Origin: Scylla paramamosain
Lineage: Eukaryota > Arthropoda > Malacostraca > Decapoda > Portunidae
DNA length: 64,000 nucleotides
Direction: 5' to 3'
Assembly: GCF_035594125.1 (NCBI RefSeq)
Contig: NC_087185.1
Coordinates: 12,678,164-12,742,163, forward strand
Part shown: piece after piece, positions 26,101 to 36,579 of the stretch
How the letters are laid out: each line of letters begins with the position of its first letter
How positions within the stretch are numbered: the first letter of the stretch is position 1
Translations under genes and position numbers: made by a program
The notes under the pieces: model-generated
What the model was told of the DNA's origin: nothing
The model's input: the letters and a program-made list of their open reading frames with translations, nothing else
The model's database searches: none

Positions 26101-26883
26101 TGGTTGTCAGATGGATGCAGTAGCTTGCAGACAGAACTGGCAGCTATTCAGCAAGCCACGCTGCATGCTGCGGCTCTTGACAGCAGCCACGTCGTCATAC
26201 ACACCGACTCCAAAGGGGCCATCGAAGTGCTTCAGCATAAAAACCTCCGTGACAACATCTCCCTCACAACTTCCATCCTCAGGAACATCGGTGAACTCGA
26301 GGCACAAGGGAAGTCCGTCACCATAAACTGGATCCCGAGTCACGTCGGGATCGCAGGCAATGAGTCAGCGGACGCATTGGCCAAGACAGCGTCAGCCTTC
26401 GCGGAGGTCACTCTTCAGATCAGACCCTCCCTCTCAACCCTCAAAAAGGCAGCGCGGCGTAGAGAAAATAACATCACCGCCAACAGGAACCGGTCTTACG
26501 CCAACGAAGGGTCCAGGAGCTGCAGCTGGTTCCAGGGTGTTACCAGCGGACACCTTCTTCAACTCCCCCGGAATACACCGAGAAGCCTCCGAGTGCACCT
26601 CCACCGCCTGCGCCTTGGATATCATTGCAACTGGAGGCTCCCAAGAAGTGTTCAGGCTGAACGACCGTGCCCCCACTGCAACCTACAACAAGAGGAACCG
26701 CTCTTCCACTGGCTTCTACAGTGCAACGGGACTACAGAACTACGCCAGGTGACCCGGAGACAGCCAGTCGACCCCACTTCCGACGGTGCAAGAGAGACCG
26801 CCATCAGGATACTCAACACCCTCCTCACCCACCATATCGACACACTGTGTAATACAATGTCACGCTTTCCTCCACCTCGTTAG
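23170..26883 (+). CDS. LINE-C ORF: endonuclease, reverse transcriptase, RNase H, zinc motif
   Basis: I chose the ATG at 23170 because the frame upstream of it (from 22999) lies in flanking DNA outside the target duplication. Domains in the 1237-residue protein: APE endonuclease (about 8-215) with ILQWNIHGL, FILQETLL, GGDFNAHHP (Asp137) and TSDH (208-210); RT (about 440-720) with GTPQGGILSPLLFNL and the catalytic CYADD at 656-660; RNase H (about 950-1080) with TDGSA (Asp954), TELAAI, HTDSKGA and the late SHVGIAGNESADALAK; and a C-terminal CPHC...H...C zinc motif (CX2CX9HX4C) at 1167. All catalytic residues that I can check are present. The product would nick chromosomal DNA and copy its own mRNA in place. 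No frameshift or stop is seen. The sole doubt is whether a separate ORF1 protein is needed. Confidence 0.95.
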   Translation: MADDDNIIKILQWNIHGLRARAHHLRAAAGVEGIDIFILQETLLDNPDYHMPGYQTFLLPRTNRTHGLATLVKNSLSATRIRDPPNCGENNEVLGVRVKTKNREVAIYNVYRNLHADFTVGELFSVAHYESVIIGGDFNAHHPGINPTLGRRNPAGALLVNSLEQTPEVTLLTEPQSTHTRGGTLDLTLVSTDIFPQTRWNIHPTLTSDHFAIEVTLADEAPERPPVPPPRWNVKQINWDLFQQELDAWSAQYAPPDDINEAERDMVRAFHAALEKSCPKVACGGRQYKDHWYYDTEVKELYARVNTARKLFRRSRTPDNLELLQAAVRTTNRRLKEIRQEKWLEWCASLNAHTSLSQLWDHIRRATGKGKRRAPPHPAPQQEAERLVTLFRDRAESAQLPEPTRRIQQDRHERRSNLVEEACQTASAHDAAFTYDELLVVQKTSRQTAPGEDQISYTMIHKSGEGTKRALLALINASWQQGQLPDSWKRAIVRPIPKPKDPANPRPIHLLSCLGKTAEKLVRKRLEFKVGPLHPQLFAFTKGVGTAENLAGLLSSIDEHLSVVMFLDLEKAFELINPDTILETLIMKGVEGRLLRWIKSYISMREISVAFQGKTSQTCVLENGTPQGGILSPLLFNLVMERLVTTNFERGVRLLCYADDLQLIVQGALRHVKTQRALRRLEDACMELGLKINPNKTKAINFRGKQTPNIQLRIQDTAIEWVASHQCLGVHFNHRLTFTPQVTYLRERMATRLNAMRKLTGLSAGADFSVLRTYYVHAIRSLVDYSAIALVGFDSRRIQALQTQQNKALRLMVGAPIWAKIANLQVETNVAPVEVRITKIVATVAAKILTRPGYTLTRDRLRAVIVQGPHFDDARWTRKVAAALTASNLGFAANLGEDVPNANFDPPPPWTATRTTYSCRLPDAPRDDATRRRTHGELQIARFAYEGSAVYYTDGSADPDTGRCGAAFVSDDGDHPFWLSDGCSSLQTELAAIQQATLHAAALDSSHVVIHTDSKGAIEVLQHKNLRDNISLTTSILRNIGELEAQGKSVTINWIPSHVGIAGNESADALAKTASAFAEVTLQIRPSLSTLKKAARRRENNITANRNRSYANEGSRSCSWFQGVTSGHLLQLPRNTPRSLRVHLHRLRLGYHCNWRLPRSVQAERPCPHCNLQQEEPLFHWLLQCNGTTELRQVTRRQPVDPTSDGARETAIRILNTLLTHHIDTLCNTMSRFPPPR

Positions 26884-27002
26884 CTCAGCACAGCTTCACT
26901 GAGGGACTTAGTGTTGCAAGTCCCTCTTAGCTTAGCTTAGCTACGGGCCGCTTCGCAGCAATGGCCCGTTTCGGGAGAAAAACACAAATGTTTGTACTTT
27001 TG

Positions 27003-27010
27003 AATAAATC

Positions 27011-27055
<45 letters not shown>
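27003..27055 (+). terminator. LINE-C polyadenylation signal and poly(A) tail
   Basis: AATAAA at 27003-27008 is followed by CTATA and then about 41 uninterrupted A. The tail length and purity support a recent insertion. Confidence 0.85.
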
Positions 27056-27058
<3 letters not shown>

Positions 27059-28248
27059 CAGTTCAGATCAGAGAGAGAGAAAGAGAGAGTCGAAGCATCC
27101 ATCACGCCCGTCGTAATCAGTGTCTCTCGATATCACGCGTATGTTGTATTCTGTTATCTCATCATTAAAAGAAGACAAGTGACTATATCTGTTGTGTTAC
27201 CTTTACTCGCCCAGTATCTAACCACAAGATCAAACAAATACCCACGAAATTGTAAAACTTGTAAAACTTGCTAGTTACAGCTAGGATAGTACAGCAGTAA
27301 TGAAATGAAATTTCAAAGCATCTCTTTGCTGACATTTTCAAGATATTTGCGAGTTTTGAAGAACCTTCCATCACTTCAATATTTTTATGTATTATACTAG
27401 TATATCTAGATGGACTGCAAATATTATAATATAATGAAATATTTTCTATTATCAGTAATTCTGGAGCAACGAAAAAGTAGCTGGAGAGAATACATCTGGC
27501 AGCTGGCAGGTCACAGATCACTCACTGAGACAAGAACGCGGTCCCTCATCCCTTTGCTCAGAATCCGCCATGTTAAGGCTACGTTCCATCCCGTGTATCT
27601 CTTTAACTGACCTGTCCCACAGCATTATCTGTGTAAATACAAGTCACTCGGAAGAGTATTTAAGTGAACATTAATCATGACCTCGCACTGCATTATGTCA
27701 TCTTACCAGAATAAGATGATGACTGTTCCACACTTATTGCTCACAAATCTTTTTTTTTTTTTTTCACCTGTAAGTGACTTGCATGCAGATAATCATGTAG
27801 GCTTGAGATTTTATTGAAAAGAATACACATACATCGGCCTGTTTTCGCCTGCCATGTTTGCATCGCTGCCCGATCTGTCTTTCGCTACGCCCTATTACCC
27901 GCCTATTTCTACGATAAGTTTTCTTTGGAGTCTCAAAATTTTACTTCTCCGAACCGTAAGTTTCCGAGGCTCCTAGGAGACCTACTTGAAAGGAATGCGT
28001 CGGAAGCTGCTTGGCTCCGAGGAGCTTGCTAAGAACTCCTATCAAACATACCCAAGGTGGAAAGCAAATGAAAACACTTGAAGAGTGAGATCAAAATAGT
28101 GCTTCCGGCAACAAGGACGGCTAACGTTGGAAACGTTGGAACCGCCAGAATTGAAAAATGAAATATTTTCTAAAAAAATTAAATATTTTCTATTATCAGT
28201 GATTCTGGAGCAACGAGAAAGTAGCTGGAGAGAACACGTCTGGCAGCC
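27056..28248. other. Unannotated DNA with a duplicated ~72-bp segment
   Basis: After the target duplication comes a purine-rich stretch (27067-27090). Segments 27434-27505 and 28178-28248 are ~90 percent alike in the same orientation (ATATTTTCTATTATCAGT and onward). No protein is recognised. The short open frame at 27814-28032 has no motif. Confidence 0.6.
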
Positions 28249-30461
28249 TTTTTTTTTATGTAGGAGGGACACTGGCAAAGGGCAACAAAAATCCAATAAA
28301 ACAAACAAAAAACCCCACTGAGATGCCAATCCAAGAAAATAGTCCAAAGCGGTAGCCAAAAATGGAAGGATAAGTGTCTTGAAACCTCCCTCTTGAATGA
28401 ATTCAGGTCATAGAAAGGTGGAAATGCAGAAGGGAGTTCCAAAGTTTAACAGAGAAAGGGATGAATGATTGAGAATACTGGTTAACTCTTGCATTAGAGA
28501 GGTGGACAGAATAGGGGTGAGAGAAAGAAGAAAGTCTTGTGCAGCGAGGCCGTGGGAGGAGGGGAGGCATGCAGTTAGCAAGATCAGAAGAGCAGTTAGC
28601 ATGAAAATAGTGGTAGAAGACAGCTGGAGATGCAATACTGCGGCGATGAGAGAGAGGCTGAAGACAGTCAGTTAGAGGAGAGGAGTTGATGAGAAGAAAA
28701 GCTTATGATTCCACCCTGTCTAGAAGAGTGGTATGAGTGGAACCCCCCCCCCCAGACATGTAAAGCATACTCCATGCATGGACGGATAAGGTCCTTGTAC
28801 AACGTTAACACCTGGGGGGTGGGTGAGACAAACTTACGGCGCAGGGTGGTATTATCAGCGTAGGAGTGGATAGGACAAGAAGTTTGGTTGAGAAGGTCAT
28901 TAATGAATAATAAGAAGAGAGTGGGTGACAGGACAGAATCCTGAGGAAGACCACTGTTAATAGATTTAGGAGAAGAACAATGACCATCTACCACATAGAA
29001 CGGTCAGAAAGGAAACTTGAGATGAAGTTACAGAGAGAAGGTTAAAAGCCATAGGAGGGTAGTATAGAAATCAAAGCCTTGTGCCAGACTCTATCAAAAG
29101 TTTTTGATATGTCCAAGGCAACAGCAAAAGTTTCATCAAAATCTCTAAAAGAGGATGATCATGACTCAGTAAGGAAAGCAAGATCATCAGTAGAGTGACC
29201 TTGACAGAACCCATACTGGCGATCAGATAGAAGGTTGTGAAGTGATAGGTGTTTAAGAATCTTCCTGTTGAGGATAGATTCAAAAACTTTAGATAGACAA
29301 GAAATTAAAGCAGTAGGACGATAGTTTGAGGAAAAAGAACGGTCACCCTTTTTAGGAACAGGCTAAATGTAGGAAAACTTCCAGCAAGAAGGAAAAGTAG
29401 ATGTTGACAGAGTTGAAAGAGTTTGACTAGGCAAGGTGCAAGCACGGAGGCACAGTTTCGGAGATAAATAGGAGGGATTCCATCAGGCCCATAAGACTTC
29501 CAAGGGTTTAGGCCAACGAGAGCATGGAAAACATCACTGCGAATAATTTTTTTAATAGGTAGCATGAAGTAGTCAGAGAGTGGAGGAGAGAGAGGAACAA
29601 GCCCTGAACCATCCAAGGTACAGTTTTAGCAAAAGTTTGAGCAAAGAGTTCAGCTTTAGAGACAGATGTGATAGCAGTGGTGCCATCTGGTTGAAATAAA
29701 GGAGGGAAGGAAGAAGCAAAGTTACTAGAGATATTTTTTGGCTAGATGCCAAAAATCACGAGGGGAGTTAGATCTTGAAAGATTTTGACACTTTCTGTTA
29801 ATGAAGGAGTTTCTGGCTAATTGGGGAATAGCCTTGGGATAGTTCTGGGCTTCTACCCAGAACTATCCCAAGGCATGAGATTCTGGTGATGGAAGGCTTA
29901 AGTACCTTTTCTGGGCCACCTCTCTATCATGTATAGCACGAGAACAAGCTGTGTTAAACCAAGGTTTGGAAAGTTTAGGTTTAGGAATGCTAAACACTAT
30001 CACTTTTGTTATGCGCCCGGCACACAAAGACGGATCTCTGACACGGAAGCAGTAGTCATTCCAAGGAAAATCAGCAAAATACCTCCTCAGGTCCCCCCAA
30101 TTAGCAGAAAGAAAACAGCAGAGGCACCTTCGCTTAGGGGGATCCTGAGGAGGGATTGGAACGATAGGACAAGATACAGATATGAGATTGTGATCGGAGG
30201 AGCCCAACGGAGAAGAGAGGGTGGCAGCATAAGCAGAAGGATTAGAGGTCAAGAATGTTGGGCGTATGTCCAAGACGGTCAGGAATACGAGTAGGGTGTT
30301 ACACCAATTGCTCTGGATCGTGGAGGATAGCAAAGTTGAAGTCTAGTTCACCAGGATGGTCAGTGAAGGGAGAGGAAAGCCAAAATTGGTACTGAACATT
30401 GAAGTTTCTAAGAATGGAGATCTCTGCAAAAGGGAAGAGATTCAGAATGTGCTCCACTTTG
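28249..30461 (-). mobile_element. LINE-A copy, 5' truncated, internally rearranged
   Basis: Poly-T at 28249 marks the 3' end. The sequence follows the family back through the C-terminal domain, an RT with a deletion around 28820-28850, the linker and the endonuclease, and ends near 30461 in mid-endonuclease. RT blocks include DGIPPIYLRNCASVLAPCL. A perfect 18-bp hairpin at 29832-29873 replaces normal linker sequence. Many frame changes make it a pseudogene. Confidence 0.88.
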
Positions 30462-30617
30462 GTGGTGACCACCAAGTTAGAAATACTTCAAGCCCACGTG
30501 TCGTGTCGATACATAAATATATACTAACATTCATATTATGTAAATATACATACATACGTACATATATACAAACATGCATATTATGTATGCATTCATAATA
30601 AAACCAGTAATAATTAC

Positions 30618-30682
<65 letters not shown>

Positions 30683-30692
30683 TAATAATAAT

Positions 30693-30746
<54 letters not shown>

Positions 30747-30777
30747 AATAACAACAACAACAATAACAATAATAATA
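30618..30777. repeat. (AAT)n then (AAC)n microsatellite
   Basis: About 75 bp of AAT pass into about 85 bp of AAC with AAT interruptions. Confidence 0.95.
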
Positions 30778-31189
30778 CGTTCATAGCCATCTTTGTAGAG
30801 GAACCATAACGAACTCATTCTTCTTGATGCTTTCTTACACCTAAGAACAGACGAGCAAGCAAGACTGTCACTGGACGATGCTCTAACTCACTATATGGCT
30901 GACACAATCCTGTCTGTGTTTAAACGTGCGGCAAACAAAGTTTCTTTTCTCATCTTTATTTTCCTACATGGTATAAGATTATACTTGTATAAATAATCAG
31001 GTTTCCCTGAATTAATCTAATAAGTAAGGTCTTGGTTGCCACACATTTAAAAAGAAATACGAATACTTTAGTCAGCCACCTGGCGAAAGCAGCGCTCAGA
31101 AACGGTGTTAGCTTGTTTGCGTGGCCGTAGGTAAGGAAATTACTATGCCAGATTTGGTGTGATGGAGCTTTTTGTGGCCATCACATTGT

Positions 31190-32390
31190 CTTAAACCCTA
31201 GTGGAGTTTTATAAAAGGGTAAAGGAAGCGACGATAACTACGATATATGCCTTACTTCAGTAAGGCATTTGACAGGATACCCCATAGTAGACTATAAGAT
31301 AAAGCAGAGGCTCATGGTATCAAGGGGAAAGTTTTTAGCTGAATCATGGCGTGGCTTAACTTTAGGGAACAGAGAGTGCAGGTAAATGATGTAAAGTCAC
31401 AGTGGGGGCCATTTATCAGCGGAATCCCACAGGGATCAGTATTGGGATCCCTGTTGTTCTTAATTTACATAAATGACTTAGATACAAGGATTAGGAGTGA
31501 TGCAGATAAATTTGCCGACGACACGAAGGAAGGTACAACAATAAAGATGGACCAGGATGCCATAGAGCTGCAGGAGGACCTGGATGGATTGTATAAATGG
31601 TCAGTAAAGTGGCAAATGGAGTTTAACATGAACAAATGTAAGGTCTTGAGTGTAGGGTTACACCCTTAATAATATGAGCCTATGTAGGACAAAGTGAAAA
31701 AGAAAGGAGTACAGGTAACCTCAGATCTTAGACCAAGGAAACAGTGTGGGTCAGTCAGGAACAAAGTCAGCAGGGTATTAAGATTTATCAGTAAGAGCCT
31801 AACAAACACAAGTGCACAAATTATCCTGAAGTTATATTTAGTTTTAGTTTGACCACATCTAGACTGGGCACTGTATATCTAGATTGGACACCGTATTACA
31901 GGAAAGACATAGATTCTTTAGAAGCAGTGCAGAGGAGGATGACTAAGATGATTCAAGGATTGAGAGGATTACCGTATGAAGATATGATAAAACGACTCAA
32001 CTTGCATTCACTGGAGAAAAGGGTGCGTGGGAACATGATGGAAGTATTTAAATGGGTGAAAAGAATTAACGAAGGTGGTATAAGCAACGTTCTCAAAGTA
32101 AACAATTGGGACAGAACTCGGATATAAACTAGATAATTTTGGATTCAAGAAAGAATTTGGCAAGAACGGGTTCACAAACAGAGTGAATGAGTGGAATAGA
32201 CTTAAAAGTCATGTGGTCAGCTATACAGTTAGTTTCAAGAGAAGATTAGATGATCATATGGATAGAGAAGACAGGTAATAGTTAAGTCGGCAGGGTGGAG
32301 GAGTTCATATTAGTACAGGAGCTGCCCAGTGTAGACCAGCCGGCCCTTTTGAGTTCTACTTCTTTCTTATGTTTTTATGTTATCGCTGCA
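31190..32390 (+). mobile_element. CR1-like LINE, RT and 3' end
   Basis: The plus strand carries RT motifs and, after the last domain, a ~120-bp 3' UTR ending in repeats of TTATGTT (TTCTTATGTTTTTATGTTAT), as CR1-like LINEs often do. The 5' part, with the endonuclease and RT fingers, is missing. Confidence 0.75.
31230..32280 (+). pseudogene. CR1-like reverse transcriptase remnant
   Basis: The remnant starts near KAFDRIPHSRL, then the open block 31346-31669 has SGIPQGSVLGSLLFLIYIND and the catalytic KFADDTK, ending in MEFNMNKCKVLSVG. After two stops, the thumb and C-terminal region continue (31849-32127: LEAVQRRMTKMIQGLRGLPYEDM). The Asp pair is kept, but several stops and a frame change inactivate it. 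Confidence 0.8.
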
Positions 32391-33140
32391 CAATTTCTGA
32401 AGTAATTTTCACTTGTATCTCAGAAATAAAGATATTCTAATGATTTTTTTCTCAAGACCCAACTCACCTCCGTAGTTATCCCTTTGGCTGCTGTGTCAGT
32501 ACTACGTAATGCGTGAGGCACTCCCATCAACGAACAGGGAAGCTACCCCTACTTTTCATGAAATATTCAAAGCAAAAGCAAGAGAACCCAATCATGGTAT
32601 GAGAATCGATCGGCTAAGTGAGTGAAGAGGTCCACAATGGTATAGATTATGATCCTTATTTATATTATCTTATATTACACCATGTGATCCAGCAACCCGT
32701 TTATAACACATAGAGGTTGGACGCTTCCATTGACATAATTTATTTCGTCTTCCAATCAAGGAATAAACTATTACTGTAACTTAAAAGCGTGTTACACATT
32801 CCTTCGCTTGTAGTCACCTACACAAGACATGGCCATCACTTAGATACATTCACGAGCTGATGTGTAATATTACAAGTAACCCGAAACTTTAATGTGAGAA
32901 GCTAAAATTACCGTATGAATTATCAGGGATATATCTTCTATGAAAGAAGGATAAACAACAAAAGTGAAAAATGTCTTTTTTTTTATAGATGTTATTCACT
33001 TCTCAACACTTCTGACATTGTGATGGTGACCAGTACTGCATGCCAGACAATCAAGTTGAAAAAAAAATAAGTAAATAGATAAATTTCTAGTTGTCCAAAA
33101 GCCAACATAACTAGAAAATATAAAAGTGACCCAAGGAAAT
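32391..33140. other. Unannotated AT-rich DNA
   Basis: No coding, repeat or RNA feature is recognised in this 750-bp stretch. Confidence 0.5.
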
Positions 33141-33157
33141 ATCGTGTTTATCATAGT
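33141..33157. repeat. Left target-site duplication of the SINE (partner 33373-33391)
   Basis: ATCGTGTTTATCATAGT on the left pairs with ATCGTGAGTTTATCATAGT on the right, identical except for a 2-base insertion. It defines both ends of the SINE and implies LINE-driven insertion. Confidence 0.88.
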
Positions 33158-33372
33158 TTTATTTATTTTTTTTTCTAGTTTTCCCTAGTCTGTCAGGGCT
33201 GAGACGGTGCCTCCTGATGAAGAACTTTTGGATTTGGCATTTGGGAACCATAACCCCGAGTGGATGCCCTTCCTACCCTTGGTAGGGACCGTAGCCAGGA
33301 TTCGAACCCATGCGCCTGATGACCATTTGGCTCCCAAAGCGCGCCCGGTACCACTGTACCACGGCGGCTCCC
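33158..33372 (-). mobile_element. tRNA-derived SINE with intact A and B boxes
   Basis: On the minus strand the element starts GGGAGCCGCCG and contains TGGTACAGTGG (A box, 33351-33361) and GGTTCGAATCC (B box, 33298-33308), spaced as in a tRNA gene, so it carries an internal Pol III promoter. The body continues about 120 bp and ends in an A-rich tail (33158-33180). It is flanked by a 17/19-bp target duplication. The tRNA head does not close a normal clover leaf that I can see, so it is a SINE and not a tRNA gene. Confidence 0.9.
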
Positions 33373-33410
33373 ATCGTGAGTTTATCATAGTACAAATACG
33401 TATTTTCTAG

Positions 33411-34641
<1,231 letters not shown>

Positions 34642-34689
34642 AGGGGCGCGCGCGAGTTCTCTCAGGGACGCGCGCGAGTTCTCTCAGGT
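34642..34689. repeat. Two tandem ~23-bp GC-rich units
   Basis: GCGCGCGCGAGTTCTCTCAGG is repeated twice side by side exactly at the edge of the LINE-A fragment. Confidence 0.85.
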
Positions 34690-34993
34690 TTTGTATAACA
34701 GCAGAATCCTCCTCATCACGCACACCGCCCAGTGTTTAAACAACCTGATAAAGCCTTCATTAGCTCAAGGTTAGACCTACCATTTCTGTACTTATATTAT
34801 GAATATATAGAGAACGTCCAACTGTGCATATAATAATATATAATGCAAATTTGGGTGAAAAAAAGTAGAAGAAACTGTTAAGCCGTCACGCAAAAATAAT
34901 AAAATGAATAAAATAGCTCTAATAATTAAAAGGAAACAAACGCAAACAAAAACAAACACAGACAGTATAGATGTCTTGTTTCTTTAATTTCAG
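34690..34993. other. Unannotated AT-rich DNA
   Basis: No feature recognised. Confidence 0.5.
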
Positions 34994-36200
34994 ATGGCGG
35001 GGATTGCTAGAAGTGTTCTATTAGACAAGTATATATCACATAGAGACTGCCACTCATTTGAACAAGTTATCTCCAATGTAATATTAGAACATCAAATATT
35101 GCATCATCACACAAAGACACTGACACCTGCAGCAATTTCAACCTTTTCCAGACACGATGGAGAAAGGCAAATTACATCAATGCCAGGTTCCAAAAGAATA
35201 ATAGTGTTTGGCTCTCAAAGGAACTAAAATTACAGGAAATTGAGGACAGTACACAACATGAGATCTCAAACACCAGTGAAGCAGGTAATTCAAAGAGAGG
35301 TCGATCATCTGCAGACTTCAAAACTACTAATGAAAGAACAAAGCGAAGAAAAACCGAAGAAGTAAGGAAGAAATATTCAGCAGAAGAGCTTGTCTTTGCA
35401 GCTCAGATGAAACTTAGGAATTCTGGGAAAAATCATGCTGCGAAGATTTGTAAGGAAGCAGCATTAAGTGCCCCTACTAGGTCAACAAAAATGCTAAAGA
35501 AATTGATGAACAAAACTGAAATTCCTCTGACTCCACACGAGGCACTTTCCATAATGCTCAATACAAACATGAGCAAAAGCACTTACAATTATCTAAGAAC
35601 CATCCATAAGAAAAGAAACTGTACACTTTATCTATCCCACAAAAGTGTGGTAGAAGCTAAAAAGGCTTGTTATCCCCCGGGCATTAACATCACTGATTTT
35701 AAAGCAGAAGTCCCTCTCCAAAACTCGCTTGATAAAACTGCCTCAAGTCTACTGCTTTCTCAGAAAATGGTTGTTGATTTAATCAGATCACAGTCAGCAC
35801 ATACCATGCCACTCTCTTTTGAACTCATCAGTAAATATGGTTTTGATGGCAGTGGAAATCATTCACTTTATGCCATGAAATATGACAATATAAATAGTGA
35901 TGTGAGTGAAACTAACATATTTGCAACTTTCCTATGCCCCCTTAAGTTACTTGAGGAAAGAAGCAAGACCATAATCTGGCAAAACCCTGCCCCATGCTCA
36001 TCTATTTATTGCCGGGCCCTTAGATTGCAATTCATGAAGGAAACTCCAGATCTTATTCGATCTGAACATGAATTCATTAAAAATGAAATACACAATCTGA
36101 TACCAAGTGAAGAAGGGGTTAATACTGTATACCACAAACTGCTTATGCTTATTTTATGTTTTAAAGTGGAACAAATATCTACTGAAGTTGGTATGTTATT
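34994..36200 (+). pseudogene. Transib/RAG1-like DDE transposase, degraded and truncated
   Basis: The main open frame runs 35407-36357, and its frame is open back to about 35150. An N-terminal piece at 34994 (MAGIARSVLLDKYIS) lies in another frame, so one frameshift is likely near 35150. Counting from the ATG at 35407, residues 84-110 read AKKACYPPGI then AEVPLQNSLDKTA. GFDGSG has Asp147, and WQNPAPCSSIYCR is at 191-203, followed by MKETPDLIRSEHEFIKNEI. As I remember the family, this order (Asp in a Gly-rich turn, then a Pro/Cys-Arg block about 45 residues later) is that of the Transib/RAG1 core. The second catalytic Asp should lie about 100 residues after the first, but here LILCFK occurs and the frame then runs into a CATC repeat. 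The C-terminal part with the catalytic Glu is missing. Not active. Confidence 0.6.
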
Positions 36201-36579
36201 TCAATTCATACATCCACCCACTCATCCATCCATCCATCCGTACTTATATACTATATACATACACTGGATATCCCGGACAAGACATTACACAGTGGCCTCC
36301 TGGACCTTGCCAAGAAGCTTAAGGAACATAGTGAATCGTACGAGAAAATTTACATAAAGAAGGACGTTTAACCATCTGTTTGAAGGGAATGGCAAAGGCT
36401 ACGGAAGGCAGAGAGGATGGAAAAGGACTGACCAGAGAATGCAGACTGTGATTCGCCTCGACATGCGAGAAAGAAAACTCTACAGGGATAACTGTATTAT
36501 TAATAGATGGAAGCCTCAGCCTTTTTTCTAAAGTCTGCAGCGAGTGAATGAATGCTACTGAAATTCATACGAAAGTAAA
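36201..36579. other. (CATC)n patch and unannotated DNA
   Basis: A short (CATC)n repeat lies at 36217-36241. The next 330 bp have weak, broken coding potential with no motif that I recognise. Confidence 0.5.

Larger units (their letters stand above)
23150..27055 (+). mobile_element. LINE-C: intact single-ORF non-LTR retrotransposon
   Basis: The ~3.9-kb unit is flanked by an 11-bp direct repeat. It has a 20-bp leader, one uninterrupted 1237-codon frame, a ~130-bp 3' UTR with AATAAA at 27003 and about 41 A. Its coding region is GC-rich and unbroken, unlike everything around it, which points to a recent insertion. There is no ORF1 upstream. It is either a family with one ORF (as in Ingi-type elements, which also carry RNase H) or a copy truncated exactly at the ORF2 start. 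I cannot fix the clade. Confidence 0.93.

Noticed and set aside
23757..26843. Many 60-130-codon frames overlapping LINE-C in other frames
   Set aside because: Shadows of a long GC-rich ORF. None has a motif.
27814..28032. Possible host exon (72 codons)
   Set aside because: No motif, no splice context and no similarity that I recognise.
33298..33372. A functional tRNA gene
   Set aside because: A and B boxes are present, but the sequence goes on into a SINE body and has a flanking duplication, and no clean clover leaf is seen.
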